This document shows, piece after piece, positions 17,244 to 26,164 of a stretch of 34,922 nt of DNA. Numbering within the stretch: position 1 is the first letter of the stretch; every line of letters starts with the position of its first letter. The stretch is from Bacteroidota bacterium (GTDB taxonomy: Bacteria > Bacteroidota > Bacteroidia > Bacteroidales > Paludibacteraceae): assembly GCA_030706465.1 (NCBI GenBank), contig JAUZOM010000022.1:1-34922 (forward strand), in the 5' to 3' direction. Below the pieces are notes generated by a model. The model saw only the letters and a list, made by a program, of their open reading frames with translations, was not told where the DNA came from and did no database searches. A program made the translations under genes and the position numbers.

Positions 17244-18467
17244 TCATTTTCGTCCGAGAAAAGGCACATAAGTTTTCACTGGTTTGTCTTCCTGAAATAA
17301 TTTTTTAAAATAGTTATAGGTGGGCGTGTATGATCCGTCGGCCCTCCTTAACCAATAACCTTTATACTGGTTATTGTCATGTACAGCGACGTGTGAACGT
17401 GTATTCTTTTCTGAAATTTCATTACAGTAAATCTGCCAATCAAAAACATAAACCACACCCCAGTTCAACAAATACTCTAATTGTGTTTTTACAGACAACA
17501 ACTGGACATTAGCTGTCGAATCACTGACTGTCACTGTATAAGGATAGCGTCTTTCTTCGTATCCAAACTCTCCAATCATGAGGTTATGCTCACCATACAA
17601 TTTACTGGGAGGCGTTTTGGTTTTGATATAATTTAAACGCTGTGTAATAGTATTCAGCTTATCCAACGATCTGCTTGAATAAGAAGAGTAAGAATAAAGA
17701 TCATTATGTGTGTGGGGCACAACTTCGTCAATGGCATAGGGAGGAGGCGTCCAATTATCGAAGACCATGTTCACCTCAAAGGCATTGGCAACAACAACCC
17801 CTTTCATACCAACTTCAGCACGAGCACGATCTACAGCATCCTGACGGGTATTTGTCCAGTCGATCATTCCCTGTATTGCAATTTTGGTTTCCTCAGCCGT
17901 ATGGCTTTTAGTGGCGAGATGCCCATCAGCCTCCCAGTTCTGGAATATAAAAGTTTTCCCTGTGTTCCTGTAGGTAGTCAACAGATATTTTGTTAATGCA
18001 TAATATTCATCAGACACCAACTTTATTTCGTCTTCTGAAAACCCGTCTCTCCAGTTTATTTTAATATTTCCATCTGTCATCTCGAGTGAATAAGTCTTGA
18101 AAGGCATATTAAAAAGCTCCTTAAAATAGAGGGTTTTAGCCAGGTCGACATAACTTAACCTATTTACATCGGTAGGCCATTTTGAATTGTATGAGTACTT
18201 ATTGGCAACATCATTAAACCAAACTTTTATACATTTCGATCCTAATTTTAATATTTCTTCAGCACCTTCTATGAGATAAGGTTTATTTGTGAAATTGTAT
18301 CTACCATTAACATGAGCAATTCCGACTACTTCGCTGACAGGTTTTAAGATTTCATTCGAAGGCCTGGAAACATTTTGTGCACATACTGAAGCCTGATCCA
18401 TAGAAATGAATCCAAAGAACAGAAGTACGATAAAGCTCAAACTTACGAGCTTAAATATTTTTTTCAT
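17244..18467 (-). CDS. Clan GH-A-like glycosidase, unclassified (paralogue 1)
   Basis: The 407-aa exported protein (signal peptide ending near VCAQ, 31) is probably a TIM-barrel glycosidase. FIFQNWEADGH (E179) has the form of a clan GH-A acid/base strand end. NLMIGEFGYEER (E300) has the form of a nucleophile strand end, and HTHNDLYSYSSYSSR resembles the intermediate strand. The opening GRYNFTNKPYLIEGAEEILKL with CIKVWF is also barrel-like. I cannot match it to a numbered GH family; GH5-like and recently created endo-glucanase families are candidates. It could be an endo-enzyme that cuts the main chain, since no other endo-acting enzyme is recognisable in the locus. The next gene upstream (18483-19730) is a close tandem paralogue, 15 bp away. 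Confidence 0.7.
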   Translation of the reverse strand: MKKIFKLVSLSFIVLLFFGFISMDQASVCAQNVSRPSNEILKPVSEVVGIAHVNGRYNFTNKPYLIEGAEEILKLGSKCIKVWFNDVANKYSYNSKWPTDVNRLSYVDLAKTLYFKELFNMPFKTYSLEMTDGNIKINWRDGFSEDEIKLVSDEYYALTKYLLTTYRNTGKTFIFQNWEADGHLATKSHTAEETKIAIQGMIDWTNTRQDAVDRARAEVGMKGVVVANAFEVNMVFDNWTPPPYAIDEVVPHTHNDLYSYSSYSSRSLDKLNTITQRLNYIKTKTPPSKLYGEHNLMIGEFGYEERRYPYTVTVSDSTANVQLLSVKTQLEYLLNWGVVYVFDWQIYCNEISEKNTRSHVAVHDNNQYKGYWLRRADGSYTPTYNYFKKLFQEDKPVKTYVPFLGRK

Positions 18468-18482
18468 GTGTATCTTATTTTA

Positions 18483-19730
18483 TTAAAGTTGTGTTTTGGG
18501 TCGTTGTGCTTTTACTTTTGCATTACCATTAAATAATCCTTTGAAATAATCGTAAGTAGGAGTTAAAGAGTTGTCAGGGCGTATAAGCCAGTAACCCTTT
18601 AGATTATTAATACCCAAATCTACTCCCCGGCTTTCGCTACTAAGTGAAATCTTCCCGGTACTATCTACTTCTTCATTGCAGTAAATCTGCCAATAAAATA
18701 TATAGGATACGCCCCAATCCAAAAGATATCTGAGTTGTTCCTTAACAGAATATAATTGAGTTTGACCGCTTATGTCGGTTATCGGATTAATGTAAGGCCA
18801 TGGGCCTCTCTCTTCATACCCAAATTCGCCGATCATTAGGTTGTAACTTCCATACATCTTGCTAGGTGGAATTTTTGTTTTGATATATTGTAACCTGCTT
18901 TTTATTGAGCTTAGGTCATTAAGCGCTCTGCTCGAGTATGAAGAGTATGAGTAAATATCGCAATGTGTATAGGGCGCTACCACATCTATCGTATAAGGTC
19001 CCGGATTGTAATTTGAAAGAACTGAATTTACTTCAAAAGCATTGGCTACTACTACACCCTGCAAACCAACTTCTTTTCGCGCCTGTGTAACTGCATCCTG
19101 ACGAGCATTTGTCCAATCAATCATTCCTTGTATTGCTTTCGGAACAAGTGCTGGATCCATATTATAAGGAGCAAGATGATTATCTGATTCCCAATTCTGT
19201 AGTATAAAAGTCTTCCCGGAATTTTTATAAGTTGTTAGTAAATATTTTGTAAGATCATACATTCTACTAAACACTAAGTTTTTTTCGCTTTCAGAGAGTC
19301 CATCTCTCCAATTTATCTTATCATCGTTTATTTCAAGGGAATATACTTTGAAAGGCATAGAAAATAGCTGCTGAAAATAGGGGGTTTGCGCTACCTCAAC
19401 ACAACTGTAATTAGCCACGTCAGAGGGCCACGAAGAATTATATGGATATTTTTTTGCAACATTCTCAAACCAGACCTTAATACATTTTGAGCCCAACTTA
19501 AGAATTTCATCAGCTCCTTCGATAAGATAAGGTTTTCCGGTAAAATGGTATTGCCCACCCGCATGACATACGCCCAATACCTCGCTTATATTAGTGGAGT
19601 CAATAGGAGCGACTAATTTACTCGAGTCAACAGTATTTTTAATTGAATCGGATTTTGATTTAGAACAAGAAATACCAAAATAAGCGAATAATAAGATTAT
19701 TCCCAGCAGTGCACTAATTCTATTCCACAT
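18483..19730 (-). CDS. Clan GH-A-like glycosidase lipoprotein (paralogue 2)
   Basis: The 415-aa tandem paralogue of the next gene shares the same order of motifs: GKPYLIEGADEILKLGSKCI, LYSSYS-type strands, ILQNWESDNHLA (E181) and NLMIGEFGYEERG (E302). Unlike its partner it is a lipoprotein: the N-terminus MWNRISALLGIILL ends in the lipobox FGISC (Cys22), followed by a Ser/Lys/Asp-rich linker to about residue 50. It is thus probably surface-anchored, while paralogue 1 looks soluble. This pattern fits a surface endo-enzyme paired with a periplasmic one, as in many Sus systems, but that is inference. The residues between the motifs differ considerably, so the duplication is not recent. A palindromic element separates it from the DUF3823 gene. 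Confidence 0.7.
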   Translation of the reverse strand: MWNRISALLGIILLFAYFGISCSKSKSDSIKNTVDSSKLVAPIDSTNISEVLGVCHAGGQYHFTGKPYLIEGADEILKLGSKCIKVWFENVAKKYPYNSSWPSDVANYSCVEVAQTPYFQQLFSMPFKVYSLEINDDKINWRDGLSESEKNLVFSRMYDLTKYLLTTYKNSGKTFILQNWESDNHLAPYNMDPALVPKAIQGMIDWTNARQDAVTQARKEVGLQGVVVANAFEVNSVLSNYNPGPYTIDVVAPYTHCDIYSYSSYSSRALNDLSSIKSRLQYIKTKIPPSKMYGSYNLMIGEFGYEERGPWPYINPITDISGQTQLYSVKEQLRYLLDWGVSYIFYWQIYCNEEVDSTGKISLSSESRGVDLGINNLKGYWLIRPDNSLTPTYDYFKGLFNGNAKVKAQRPKTQL

Positions 19731-19760
19731 AATATTACCTTAAGATACAAGAATAAAGAA

Positions 19761-19888
19761 ATGAGTATGTCCCAAAAGTTTATTTATGTTATCGGATTTC
19801 AGTAAGTGTATTAGGCTTACTTTTCTGACAAGTAGAGACTTGAAATGTTGAGTCTCTACGACATAACAGACTTTTGGGACGCCTCATT
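19761..19888. repeat. Palindromic MITE-like or cloverleaf element
   Basis: GTCCCAAAAGT (19769-19779) and ACTTTTGGGAC (19871-19881) are perfect 11-bp inverted repeats, with ATGAG (19761) and CTCAT (19884) as outer arms. Inside are two more stems: AGTAAG/CTTACT (19801-19821) and GTAGAGACT/AGTCTCTAC (19832-19859). Together they could fold as a cloverleaf. Ends of this kind (GTCCCAAAAG) are common on insertion sequences, so a non-autonomous element is possible. It could also act in the operon mRNA as a processing or attenuation structure. Confidence 0.75.
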
Positions 19889-19908
19889 ATTTTGAATAAT
19901 GCATTCGG

Positions 19909-20652
19909 TTAAAGTGTCAGAGCAATTTGAATAGGAGCCGAATAATTCCATTTTGGAGTACTTCCTGCAGAAGCATCTGTACTTTTCACTAATGCCCCTA
20001 CCCGAAACCAGAATTTTGTTCCTATCGGATATTTAGTGAAATTATTACTCTGTTTTGACAAGTCAATCTGAAGAGTGAATACCTCTGTTGCTCCAACAAC
20101 TCTTTTCACTGATAATGCAGCTGAATTAACGAGCTTAGAACCAAAGCTAACAACAGGATCAATGTGAGAAAATAATTGTACCTGATCAACACTTGCTAAG
20201 TTATTATGAAGTGTTTTCAATGTAAACGTAGCAATCACCATTGTGCCAACTTGTGTTAAACTTGTAACATTTATCTTGATATAGGGCTGAACAATAAAAT
20301 TTAACTCATTATCACCTTTTTTGATAACAAAATTCTTCACTGTATCAACATTCAGAAAGTTCGCATCTTTAATGAAAAAATTGTACACCCCCGGAAACAT
20401 CAAATTGTTACGATAAGTTCCATCTCCTTTGAGACCCATGGTCTGTTTTGTTGGTGAAGCAAAATTTCCTTGCTCCATATAGGTTATTTTAACGCCTAAT
20501 CCTGAGACATCTGATTGAACAGCAACTCCTGCAGAATCTACAATTTTTCCAAAAACAGCAGCGGTAGGCGGTGTGTAATTGTCCAATTTACATGAGAAGG
20601 AAAAAAGTAAGACAATGCTAATAGATAAATAAAATAATGATTTCATTTTCAT
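19909..20652 (-). CDS. DUF3823 lipoprotein of the Sus system
   Basis: The 247-aa protein has a lipoprotein signal ending in the lipobox FSFSC (Cys21) followed by KLDNYTPP. Residues about 32-125 form a beta-sandwich of the DUF3823/carboxypeptidase-regulatory type (AVFGKIVDSAG, GTYRNNLMFPGVYNFFIKDA). The second half is another beta domain ending in PKWNYSAPIQIAL. Proteins of this family follow susC/susD pairs and are thought to be surface glycan-binding partners like SusE/F. It has no catalytic signature. Palindromic elements lie on both sides, which may set its expression level separately from susD and from the enzymes downstream. A second ATG two codons later (20646) is an equally good start. 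Confidence 0.85.
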   Translation of the reverse strand: MKMKSLFYLSISIVLLFSFSCKLDNYTPPTAAVFGKIVDSAGVAVQSDVSGLGVKITYMEQGNFASPTKQTMGLKGDGTYRNNLMFPGVYNFFIKDANFLNVDTVKNFVIKKGDNELNFIVQPYIKINVTSLTQVGTMVIATFTLKTLHNNLASVDQVQLFSHIDPVVSFGSKLVNSAALSVKRVVGATEVFTLQIDLSKQSNNFTKYPIGTKFWFRVGALVKSTDASAGSTPKWNYSAPIQIALTL

Positions 20653-20671
20653 ATTTCTTTATATTTAAGAA

Positions 20672-20814
20672 GAGGCTGTTTAACTTTTTTCGGAGTTTTC
20701 AGAAATATGTATTCTCAATTGTGGATCATTTCAATTTTAAAACGATCTGCTTTCGCTGAGATAATATCTGATATTTCTATATTGTATTCCGTTTTTAAAA
20801 GTTAAACAGCTTCT
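20672..20814. repeat. Inverted-repeat element between susD and DUF3823
   Basis: GAGGCTGTTTAACTTTT (20672-20688) is mirrored by AAAAGTTAAACAGCTTCT (20797-20814), about 17 bp with one mismatch. A further CGGA/TCCG pair lies just inside. The roughly 108-bp interior is AT-rich and holds no gene. It has the shape of a MITE or an IS remnant; as RNA it would form a long stem in the operon mRNA. Confidence 0.75.
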
Positions 20815-20824
20815 GAGTTATTTT

Positions 20825-22765
20825 TTAATTATTTGGAATTAAGCCATTAGCTGCCGTACCTGGAATTCCAAGGTAATATTCGCTAATTGAACCTAAATAA
20901 GTCATTAACGTTTCTGTGGGCGACACGTCTCTGACAAAGAAGAAACTAGGCTTGGTTGTTGTCAGATCTAACATTGGACATAGTATTTTATGTTTAAATG
21001 AATTGTAAGTTGCTGCCAACTGACGTCTTCTAATCAAGTCCCACATATTAATACTACCTTCCATTGCAAATTCCACTCTTCTTTCTCTGATTACATTTTC
21101 AAGACTTACGGGAGCGGGTAACATGTAGGTGTGCCCTGCTCTTTGTCTGATAATATTTACAGCAATTGTAGCCTTATTTACAGCATCATCAGTAGTGTAG
21201 CCGCTCATAATAACAGCCTCAGCATAATTTAACAGCACCTCAGCATAACGCATATCAATAAAATCGGTAGTTACACTTCCCACAGTCGGGAGAGGAGTAT
21301 TACTCTCTTTGATGCCTTTTCTGATTAGAAAACCTGATTTCGAGTGCTGGGCATCATTGCCAAATCCTGAATATGAAGAACCCGTAGATCCTCCATATGA
21401 GTAATAAGTAACCCCATCTTTAACAGCGCTCCCATCCGTTAGATAAAGACTTGTACCATCTGGTTTTACAAGCCCTGCCTGAATATGAATGGTTGATTTT
21501 TTCCAAGTAGACATTGGAGTTATAAGCGTAGCAAACATTCTGGCGTCTTTACCTGCAAATATATCCTGAGGATTGTCATAGTGTATGTAACTAGCCTGTG
21601 TTCCTTTCTGAAAGACACTATAATTTAGCGAATTATCAAGTCTCGTATTGATTGGTACACTTGCACCTTTTGAGGTATACGTTTCATATGTATCAACTAA
21701 ATCAAGCGTTGGATTCATTCGTGCACCACTAGGCCACCCTGCATTTGTTTCTGCAGCACATTGGTAAAGGTCCCAGCTATGACCTGTCGTACTTCCCGGT
21801 AAAGTCCATCCTTTGGCAAAAATAACTTCCACTGCTGCACTGTTTGGGTCTTCGAATAGTTTCTGATAATTTACCTGTGCGTCTGCAGGACTTGCAGGGT
21901 GTGGCATATAGAGTCCAAATCCTGATGCGGCTATATCTTTAGTTGGATCGATAATATGTAGTGACGCTTGAATACATCTATTATAATATTGATTATCAAG
22001 ATCTGGGTATGAACTCAATGCTCCAATTAGTTTTGCATCTACCGCCTGACCAACACCGGTCACAGGATAGTGTGCCAATGATGCAGCATACAACGCTACT
22101 CTTGATTGCAAAGCCCAGGCTGCCCACTTTGTTGCACGTCGTGGTTGAGTTGGTTGCAAATATTTTGCAGCAGTATCACATTGATTAAGTATATAATCGT
22201 ACGTATCTTTCTCTGTTGCACGTTTTAATTTTAATACTGAAGGATCTCCTCCTGAATAATTCTGATTATCTTCAATGATAGGCACGCCACCATACCTTTT
22301 TACCAATGCAAAATAAGTATATGCTTTTAAAAATGCAACTTCACCAATCAATGATTGTTTTTGAGCTGCAGACATCACACTGGGTTTAATTGAAGGTATC
22401 GCTGCCTTAAGGGTATTAATATCACGAATGAGTACAAATGCAGGATCCCAATAAGAATATGACGCAACATTTTTAATATATGCGATATGCCATCCTTTGG
22501 AATATAAAGCATCAGGAGTACACATTGGAGGAAATAATCCATCGCATCCACTAAACTTGTTAAACCCAGAGCTTAAATCGAAGTTATAATCTTCGATGGG
22601 TAACTGATAATATATAGACGACAGATAGGCCTGGATGCCTTGAGCATCACTATACAAGGCATCTGATGTAATCTTATTTTTAACTTGTAAATCCAGGAAT
22701 TTGCTGCATGAAAAACACAGCATGGAAATTACACTTATAATTATTATACGGTTTATTTTTTTCAT
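20825..22765 (-). CDS. susD-like: SusD-family outer-membrane glycan-binding lipoprotein
   Basis: The 646-aa lipoprotein has the lipobox MLCFSC (Cys20) followed by SKFLDLQVKNK. The N-terminal region has the SusD/RagB TPR helices (LIGEVAFLKAYTYFALVKRYGGVPII, about 142-167). The C-terminal part ends in the typical DMRYAEVLLNYAEAVI and VIRERRVEFAMEGSINMWDLIRRRQ segments. It forms the hinged lid over its SusC partner and captures oligosaccharide at the cell surface. Only 12 bp separate it from the susC stop codon. Length is slightly above the usual 500-600 aa. An inverted-repeat element follows its stop codon, which could lower transcription of downstream genes relative to susCD. Confidence 0.97.
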   Translation of the reverse strand: MKKINRIIIISVISMLCFSCSKFLDLQVKNKITSDALYSDAQGIQAYLSSIYYQLPIEDYNFDLSSGFNKFSGCDGLFPPMCTPDALYSKGWHIAYIKNVASYSYWDPAFVLIRDINTLKAAIPSIKPSVMSAAQKQSLIGEVAFLKAYTYFALVKRYGGVPIIEDNQNYSGGDPSVLKLKRATEKDTYDYILNQCDTAAKYLQPTQPRRATKWAAWALQSRVALYAASLAHYPVTGVGQAVDAKLIGALSSYPDLDNQYYNRCIQASLHIIDPTKDIAASGFGLYMPHPASPADAQVNYQKLFEDPNSAAVEVIFAKGWTLPGSTTGHSWDLYQCAAETNAGWPSGARMNPTLDLVDTYETYTSKGASVPINTRLDNSLNYSVFQKGTQASYIHYDNPQDIFAGKDARMFATLITPMSTWKKSTIHIQAGLVKPDGTSLYLTDGSAVKDGVTYYSYGGSTGSSYSGFGNDAQHSKSGFLIRKGIKESNTPLPTVGSVTTDFIDMRYAEVLLNYAEAVIMSGYTTDDAVNKATIAVNIIRQRAGHTYMLPAPVSLENVIRERRVEFAMEGSINMWDLIRRRQLAATYNSFKHKILCPMLDLTTTKPSFFFVRDVSPTETLMTYLGSISEYYLGIPGTAANGLIPNN

Positions 22766-22777
22766 AATCTTTTCTTA

Positions 22778-25700
22778 TTAAAATGTAATATTCAATCCCA
22801 AATTATATGTCTTGGTCAAAGGATAGCCATATTCAGCGCCGTATTCACCTTCGCCCCTTTCCGGGTCGAAATCTTTGAGCAGCTTATCACAGAAGGTGTA
22901 CAGATTACTACCATTTACATAAATCCTGAGATTTTCAATTTTCAATTTGTGAAGATATTTTTGTGGAATGGTATAGCCAAACTCAAGTGTTTTGATTCTT
23001 AAGTAAGAAGCATTTCTTCTCCACAAACTATTTTCAAGGTGCACCGAACTGGCGCTGTTGATATCTCTTGTAGCAGGGAATGTTCCGGGTATCCATTGAC
23101 TATCTTCGTTAAAAGGATCTGCCATATGCCATCTGTCCATAAAATATTCAGGAGCATTCATTTGTGCATAGAAAGGAGTAGCATATGCTTCTTTTAACAG
23201 GATGGTATAATTTGCAGCACCTTGCATCAGAACGTTTACATCAAAACCTTTCCATCCAGCATTCAGGCTGATGCCATACTGCAAGGGTGGCTGTCCTGAA
23301 GAATAATCAACAGATCCGCCATTTGCACTTTGACCTGTCCAAAACATTGGAATCATATCTTTCGAGTCGATCAACCCATCACCATTTACATCCTTATAGA
23401 TAGGGTCACCGGGAAGTTGTTTAGAATTTCCTGCACCAGCATCCATAAATACAGGATAGCTTCTAATTTGGGCCAGACTAGTAAATTGACCTATTATTTC
23501 ATACCCCCATATTATGTTTTTGTTTCTATATGATTTATCGTTTCTCCACTTATCATAAGTTGATTGATAAGGACCTTGCTCAATATAGAGGTTCATAGAT
23601 TGAGAGATGTTCAAATTGGCATTAATACCATATGAAAAATCACCAATTTTATTGTTGTGTGAAGCCGAAAGTTCAATACCTTGAACCCTATCGGAGTTTA
23701 AATTTTCTTGAGGTAAAGTGGCCCCAAAAGTATTGGGCAAAGAACCGTTTCTATAAGCTAAAAGCCCCGTCCTATCCCTTCGGTAAAGGTCGAAGGTGAA
23801 ACCCAATTTGCCCTTAAAGACATCCAGGTCAAACCCCAGGTCAGTCGTTGTTGATTTTATCCATGTTAAATTTTGATTCACCAATACCGGTGATTGAACA
23901 TTTCCAGTCCACGTACCTTCGGTAAATTCATATCCTGTCGTTGCTCCTGTACGATAACCACTGACATACTGGAATGGAGATCCGGCATCCTCACCTGTAA
24001 GACCATACGACCCTCTTAATTTTAAATTATTAATGAAAGATATATTATTCTTAAAGAATTCTTCTTCCGAAACCCGCCATCCTGCTGAAACTACAGGGAA
24101 AAATCCCCATCTTTTTTCAGGAGCATAGCGGTAGCTGCCATCATATCTGAATGCAAACTCAACTAGGTATTTCTTTGCGTAATCATAATTAAGACGTCCG
24201 ACATAAGACATATTTGCAGTCTGACTTTCACTCCCATCTGTGGACTGATTGGTTAGTCCGGCCTGATTGATTACATCTACTGTGTAGAAATCATAATTTC
24301 TTACGGCTTTCAACATTGAACTGTTTGTTTTCCGCTGTTCAAACAATAATGTCGCTGAAATATTATGATTTTTTGCAATAACGGTATTATATAATAATTG
24401 TGCCTGTAAACTAAGCCTGTCATCGTAGTTTGTTACACCTGCAATATTGTTGCTGTTTGCTGTATTTGCGTAAACAGGATCCCCTGTCGTAGGGTCTGCT
24501 AAGTAAAATTTAATAGCCTTGTTAAGATATTTACTAATTTGAGAAGTATAGTCAAATGCAACTAATCCCCTAACTTTAAGCCCCTTGACAAAAGGCACAT
24601 CGTAAGTCAAACCTGCTGAAGATTGTAGAAAATTAGTTTTGAATGAATTATACCCAGCTAAATCAGTTCGTATTAAAGCAAGTGGATTTGTGCTTGAAGC
24701 TATATACGCTGGAAAGTCAGGGTCGTTATTGATATATGGTTTTTGAAATGGAGCTGCAGCTACCGTACCTTTGAAAATACCCATAAAGCCCCCTGCATTC
24801 TGGTTGTTGATATCACGACGCCCCAAAATGTTCAAATCCATTACCAGTCCTTTTGAAAGATTAACCGAAACATTTGATCTGACATTAATTTTCTCGTAAT
24901 TAATTGCATTTGTTTTCAACAAACCTCCATCTTTAGTATCGCCGATGCTTACAAAATAATTAGCCACATCCGTACCACCACGTAACGAAACGTTATGTTG
25001 CTGCTGTGTTGCATATGATTTCATTGTCTGATCATACCAGTTTACGCTTTCATAACCTGGTAATACACCATCTTTGTATTTTTTAGTTTCATCAGCCGAA
25101 TAGGTAGTCCCATTCCATAAATTTGATTTCAACTCATTCTGAAGATCAACCCATTCTGATCCGTTAACCATCCGCGGAACGTTTGTTGGAGTAGACCATC
25201 CCATATTTCCATTGTATGAAACTTTTAATTGGCCCTTCTCGCCCTTCTTTGTGGTGACAATTACGACACCATTATCCGCACCAATACCATAAATAGCTGC
25301 TGAACCATCTTTTAATACTGAAATACTTTCGATATCATTAGGATCTATGCGTTGAAATTCATCAGCTCCACCTCTAAGCACACCATCTATTACGAAAAGA
25401 GGTGTCCCGAATCCCCTTATATTTATTGCTGTAGTCGTGGCACCCGGCAAACTGTTGCTTTGCCTGATCTGAAGTCCTGCTACTTTACCCTGTATGTTTT
25501 GAATCAGGTTGGGACTCCTGCTCGACAAAATATCTTTTGATTTGATACTTGAAATTGCACCTGTCAAAGTTGCCTTTTTTTGAATACCATAGCCAACTAC
25601 CACGACTTCATCCAAAGTCCTACTCTCTTCTTTGAGAATAATTGATAATGGCGTTTCTTTCACAACCAACTCGGTTGAAATATAACCAAGAAAACGACAG

Positions 25701-25909
25701 ATCAACGTTTTTCCTTTATCTACGTCGATAGTAAACCTGCCGTTTAAATCAGTAACCACACCCTTCTGCGTTCCCTTCACAAGTATGGTTGCTCCGATTA
25801 TGGGTTGCCCCTTCTCGTCATTCACTGATCCATTAACCTTAAGGACTTGAGCAGAAACGCTAAACCCCAGAAAGAATAATAGAATTAAAAAAGTCAATAA
25901 TTTTTTCAT
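22778..25909 (-). CDS. susC-like: SusC-family TonB-dependent transporter
   Basis: I place the start at the ATG at 25909 (MKKLLTFLILLFFLGFSVSAQ), which opens with a signal peptide. A TTG-initiated extension to 25945 lies too close to the promoter. The 1043-aa protein has an N-terminal carboxypeptidase-regulatory-like domain (NGSVNDEKGQPIIGATILVKG), the conserved LDEVVVVGYG stretch before the plug and a plug domain with QNIQGKVAGLQIRQ and FVIDGV. A 22-strand barrel follows, ending in the aromatic LNITF. There is no N-terminal anti-sigma-interacting STN domain, so control is probably not by an ECF sigma/anti-sigma pair. This agrees with the divergent AraC-type regulator. It imports oligosaccharides across the outer membrane with SusD. 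It is the first gene of the long minus-strand operon. Confidence 0.97.
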   Translation of the reverse strand: MKKLLTFLILLFFLGFSVSAQVLKVNGSVNDEKGQPIIGATILVKGTQKGVVTDLNGRFTIDVDKGKTLICRFLGYISTELVVKETPLSIILKEESRTLDEVVVVGYGIQKKATLTGAISSIKSKDILSSRSPNLIQNIQGKVAGLQIRQSNSLPGATTTAINIRGFGTPLFVIDGVLRGGADEFQRIDPNDIESISVLKDGSAAIYGIGADNGVVIVTTKKGEKGQLKVSYNGNMGWSTPTNVPRMVNGSEWVDLQNELKSNLWNGTTYSADETKKYKDGVLPGYESVNWYDQTMKSYATQQQHNVSLRGGTDVANYFVSIGDTKDGGLLKTNAINYEKINVRSNVSVNLSKGLVMDLNILGRRDINNQNAGGFMGIFKGTVAAAPFQKPYINNDPDFPAYIASSTNPLALIRTDLAGYNSFKTNFLQSSAGLTYDVPFVKGLKVRGLVAFDYTSQISKYLNKAIKFYLADPTTGDPVYANTANSNNIAGVTNYDDRLSLQAQLLYNTVIAKNHNISATLLFEQRKTNSSMLKAVRNYDFYTVDVINQAGLTNQSTDGSESQTANMSYVGRLNYDYAKKYLVEFAFRYDGSYRYAPEKRWGFFPVVSAGWRVSEEEFFKNNISFINNLKLRGSYGLTGEDAGSPFQYVSGYRTGATTGYEFTEGTWTGNVQSPVLVNQNLTWIKSTTTDLGFDLDVFKGKLGFTFDLYRRDRTGLLAYRNGSLPNTFGATLPQENLNSDRVQGIELSASHNNKIGDFSYGINANLNISQSMNLYIEQGPYQSTYDKWRNDKSYRNKNIIWGYEIIGQFTSLAQIRSYPVFMDAGAGNSKQLPGDPIYKDVNGDGLIDSKDMIPMFWTGQSANGGSVDYSSGQPPLQYGISLNAGWKGFDVNVLMQGAANYTILLKEAYATPFYAQMNAPEYFMDRWHMADPFNEDSQWIPGTFPATRDINSASSVHLENSLWRRNASYLRIKTLEFGYTIPQKYLHKLKIENLRIYVNGSNLYTFCDKLLKDFDPERGEGEYGAEYGYPLTKTYNLGLNITF

Positions 25910-25962
25910 AAATATGTCATTAAATTTTAAAAAAATGAAATGCAATTGTTTTTAATTCGGAG

Positions 25963-25970
25963 CAAATATA
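25963..25970 (-). promoter_or_regulatory. Putative -7 box of the susC operon
   Basis: On the minus strand this reads TATATTTG, a perfect TAnnTTTG. It lies about 54 bp before the susC ATG at 25909 and 40 bp downstream of the shared TCAAA element. Confidence 0.65.
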
Positions 25971-25990
25971 AGATTCACATTTTCGTTGCT

Positions 25991-26026
25991 CTTGTTATTT
26001 TACGCTGATCTTTGATACTATTTTGA
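25991..26026 (-). promoter_or_regulatory. Shared operator upstream of susC
   Basis: Read on the minus strand it begins TCAAAATAGTATCAAAG and ends AACAAG. By my count 29 of 36 bases match the element at 33937-33972, without gaps. Two TCAAA half-sites are 11 bp apart, one helical turn, as in AraC-family direct-repeat sites. The position relative to the -7 box is the same as in the phosphatase operon. Confidence 0.6.
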
Positions 26027-26132
26027 ACATATTTTTTTTATATTACTTCATTAATTTGATTTATAGATCGATATATAATAATATAAACACAATACTTTAT
26101 TGTCCTAAAATGATGTTATATTGAACTATTAC

Positions 26133-26140
26133 TATATTTG
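26133..26140 (+). promoter_or_regulatory. Putative -7 box of the AraC regulator gene
   Basis: TATATTTG on the plus strand, 25 bp before the ATG at 26165. It overlaps a TTG at 26138 that could otherwise be read as the start codon, and so argues for the ATG. Confidence 0.55.
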
Positions 26141-26164
26141 CAGTTATTTAAATTTTTTCAAAAT

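Noticed and set aside
19761-20814. A single composite transposon with DUF3823 as cargo
   Set aside because: The two palindromic elements have different end sequences and internal parts, and no transposase is present; they are better treated as two independent elements.
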